DNA of 6,621 bases from Planctomycetales bacterium (GTDB taxonomy: Bacteria; Planctomycetota; Planctomycetia; Pirellulales; Thermoguttaceae). Under the pieces are notes generated by a model. The model was not told where the DNA came from. It saw nothing but the letters and a program-made list of their open reading frames with translations, and searched no databases. How positions within the stretch are numbered: the stretch's first letter is position 1; each line of letters starts with the position of its first letter. The stretch lies in contig SKJM01000616.1 of NCBI GenBank assembly GCA_007122045.1, forward strand, positions 1 through 6,621, given 5' to 3'. Shown piece by piece: positions 5,345-6,621 of this stretch. The translations under genes were made by a program, and so were the position numbers.

Positions 5345-6621
5345 ATGATCGTTCTCGATGTCCAGCAGGTCTGCAAGCACTTCGGCCCGGAGCCGGTGCT
5401 CGACGGCGTAACCTTTCAGGTCCACCCGGGCGAGCGGATTGCCCTGGTGGGGCCGAACGGGTGCGGCAAGTCGACCCTGCTGCGGATCATCGCCGGCAAG
5501 GAGGAGCCCGACGCCGGCTCCGCCGCCCTGCACCCGTCGATCCACGCCGGGTCGTTCGAGCAGCAGGTGCACCTGGCCGGCGGGCGATACGTGTACGACG
5601 AGGCGAAGTCGGCCCTGGCCGACCTGGTCCTGCTCGAGCAGGAGTCCGTGGCCGTGGCGGAAGCCCTGGCCCAAGCCGCCGAAAAAGGGGACGGGAGTCT
5701 TTTGTGCCAAGCACCCGACGGGCCGTTCCGGCAAAAAACTCCCGTCCCCTTTTTTGACGAGGACCTGCAACGCCTCGCCGCCCGCTACGACCACGTGCAG
5801 CAGGAACTCGACCGCCGCGACGCCTACAACCTCGATCACAAGGTGCGGCGGGTGCTCGCCGGGTTGGGCTTCCCCGAAGCGGCCTACCGCCAGCCGGTCG
5901 AAAGCCTCAGCGGCGGTGAACAGAACCGGCTGATGCTCGCGAAGCTCCTGCTGGCCGAGCCGAACCTCATGCTGTTGGACGAGCCGTCGAACCATCTCGA
6001 CATCGACGCCACCGAATGGCTCGAAGATTTCCTGGTGGAAAGCTCGGCGGCGGTGATCGTGGTCAGCCACGACCGGTCGCTGCTGGACCGCGTGGCCACC
6101 CGCGTGCTGGAATTGGTGCACGGCACGGTCGACTCGTACCCCGGGAGCTTCTCGGCCTACTGGCGGCAGAAGCGCGAGCGGCTGCTCGTGGAGCGCCGCA
6201 CCTACGAGAAGCAGCAGCTTGAAATCGCCAAGGCGGAAGAGTTCATTCGCCGCAACGCGTACGGGCAGAAGCACGCGCAGGCGGAAGACCGGCGGAAGAA
6301 AATCGAACGGATCGAGCCCGTCCCGCTCCCCCGCGAAATCGCCGCCCCGCCCATGGCGTTCCCCGCGGCGGCGCGGTCGGGCGACGTGGTGGTCCGCGCC
6401 GAACGGCTCGGCAAGTCGTTCGGCCAGCCGCTGTTCCGGAACGTCACCTTCGACATCGCCCGGGGCGAACGATGGGGGCTGCTCGGCCCCAACGGGTGCG
6501 GGAAGACGACGCTACTGAAATGCCTCGTCGGGCTGATCGGCCCCGGCGAAGGACACGCCACGCTCGGGCACGGCGTGAAGCTCGGCTACTTCGACCAGCA
6601 CCTGCACGAGCTGCACGACGA
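5345..6621 (+). CDS. ABC-F family ATPase, 3' end beyond the window
   Basis: Soluble ribosome-associated ATPase of the ABC-F class, which has two ABC domains and no membrane part; family members act at the ribosomal E site or give antibiotic protection. The first 425 residues are present. Domain 1 shows Walker A GPNGCGKST (36-44), signature LSGGEQNR (188-195), Walker B with LMLLDEPSNHLD (208-219; Ser replaces the usual Thr of EPTNHLD) and the switch SHD (241-243). A charged linker (about 260-335, with RRTYEKQQ and AEDRRKK) matches the tRNA-interacting region. Domain 2 starts near 347 and has Walker A GPNGCGKTT (381-389). The frame then runs off the window. About 25 codons (residues 113-137) lie within a palindromic repeat inserted in the arm region. 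ATG 5345 gives the usual ABC-F N-terminus. Subfamily and function cannot be fixed without the C-terminus. Confidence 0.93.
   Translation, partial: MIVLDVQQVCKHFGPEPVLDGVTFQVHPGERIALVGPNGCGKSTLLRIIAGKEEPDAGSAALHPSIHAGSFEQQVHLAGGRYVYDEAKSALADLVLLEQESVAVAEALAQAAEKGDGSLLCQAPDGPFRQKTPVPFFDEDLQRLAARYDHVQQELDRRDAYNLDHKVRRVLAGLGFPEAAYRQPVESLSGGEQNRLMLAKLLLAEPNLMLLDEPSNHLDIDATEWLEDFLVESSAAVIVVSHDRSLLDRVATRVLELVHGTVDSYPGSFSAYWRQKRERLLVERRTYEKQQLEIAKAEEFIRRNAYGQKHAQAEDRRKKIERIEPVPLPREIAAPPMAFPAAARSGDVVVRAERLGKSFGQPLFRNVTFDIARGERWGLLGPNGCGKTTLLKCLVGLIGPGEGHATLGHGVKLGYFDQHLHELHD
5682..5754. repeat. REP/MITE-like inverted repeat inside the ABC-F coding frame (element 2)
   Basis: AAAAAGGGGACGGGAGT (5682-5698) is a perfect 17-base inverted match to 5738-5754. 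The arms extend with one mismatch through a T-run (5700-5703 against 5733-5736) to GCC at 5706-5708 against 5730-5732. In the gene's frame it encodes roughly EKGDGSLLCQAP to TPVPFF, which is unlike the helical, Ala/Leu/Glu-rich sequence on both sides. The stretch 5681-5755 is 75 bases, exactly 25 codons, so the gene stays in frame. None of the six frames has a stop within the element. Confidence 0.82.

Noticed and set aside
5219..6274. Minus-strand frame (351 codons) opposite the ABC-F gene
   Set aside because: The opposite strand carries unmistakable Walker and signature motifs; this frame persists because of codon bias.

Overview
The window looks like a piece of a GC-rich chromosome from Planctomycetota, probably Pirellulales-like. 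This is inferred from gene content rather than any marker gene: a Tat-exported Gfo/Idh/MocA oxidoreductase ending in the 'DYRAGWEV' tail, a lipoprotein built of 24-residue leucine-rich repeats, very high GC at third codon positions, and GGGGAC-type palindromic intergenic elements.

Layout, left to right. (1) nth, endonuclease III (73-744, +), whose 3' end overlaps by 14 bp that of a convergent class I SAM methyltransferase (731-1471, -). (2) A gene-free stretch (1472-1842) that carries a compound palindromic repeat (1677-1777). (3) A leucine-rich-repeat lipoprotein (1843-3027, +). (4) A minus-strand block read in the order vapB fragment (5218-5111), PIN/VapC-like toxin with a replaced C-terminus (5111-4761), Tat-signal Gfo/Idh/MocA oxidoreductase (4757-3450), a fragment resembling the end of a DUF4258 toxin (3406-3320), and an intact YgiT-type zinc-finger antitoxin-like gene (3313-3092). 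(5) An ABC-F ATPase gene (5345 to the window end, +), cut off in its second ATPase domain.

The genes do not form one pathway. Nth (base-excision repair) and ABC-F (ribosome-associated) are housekeeping types; the oxidoreductase and the LRR lipoprotein belong to expanded planctomycete cell-envelope families; the small genes around the oxidoreductase are relics of two unrelated toxin-antitoxin modules, each missing part of its toxin.

The most notable structure is a pair of palindromic elements (1702-1776 and 5682-5754) sharing a skeleton of GGGGAC, then a G-rich/T-run segment, then GCC. The second lies inside the ABC-F reading frame, adds about 25 codons, and has no stop codon in any of its six frames. 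I see no complete new defence or mobile system, and no tRNA, rRNA, CRISPR or transposase gene.
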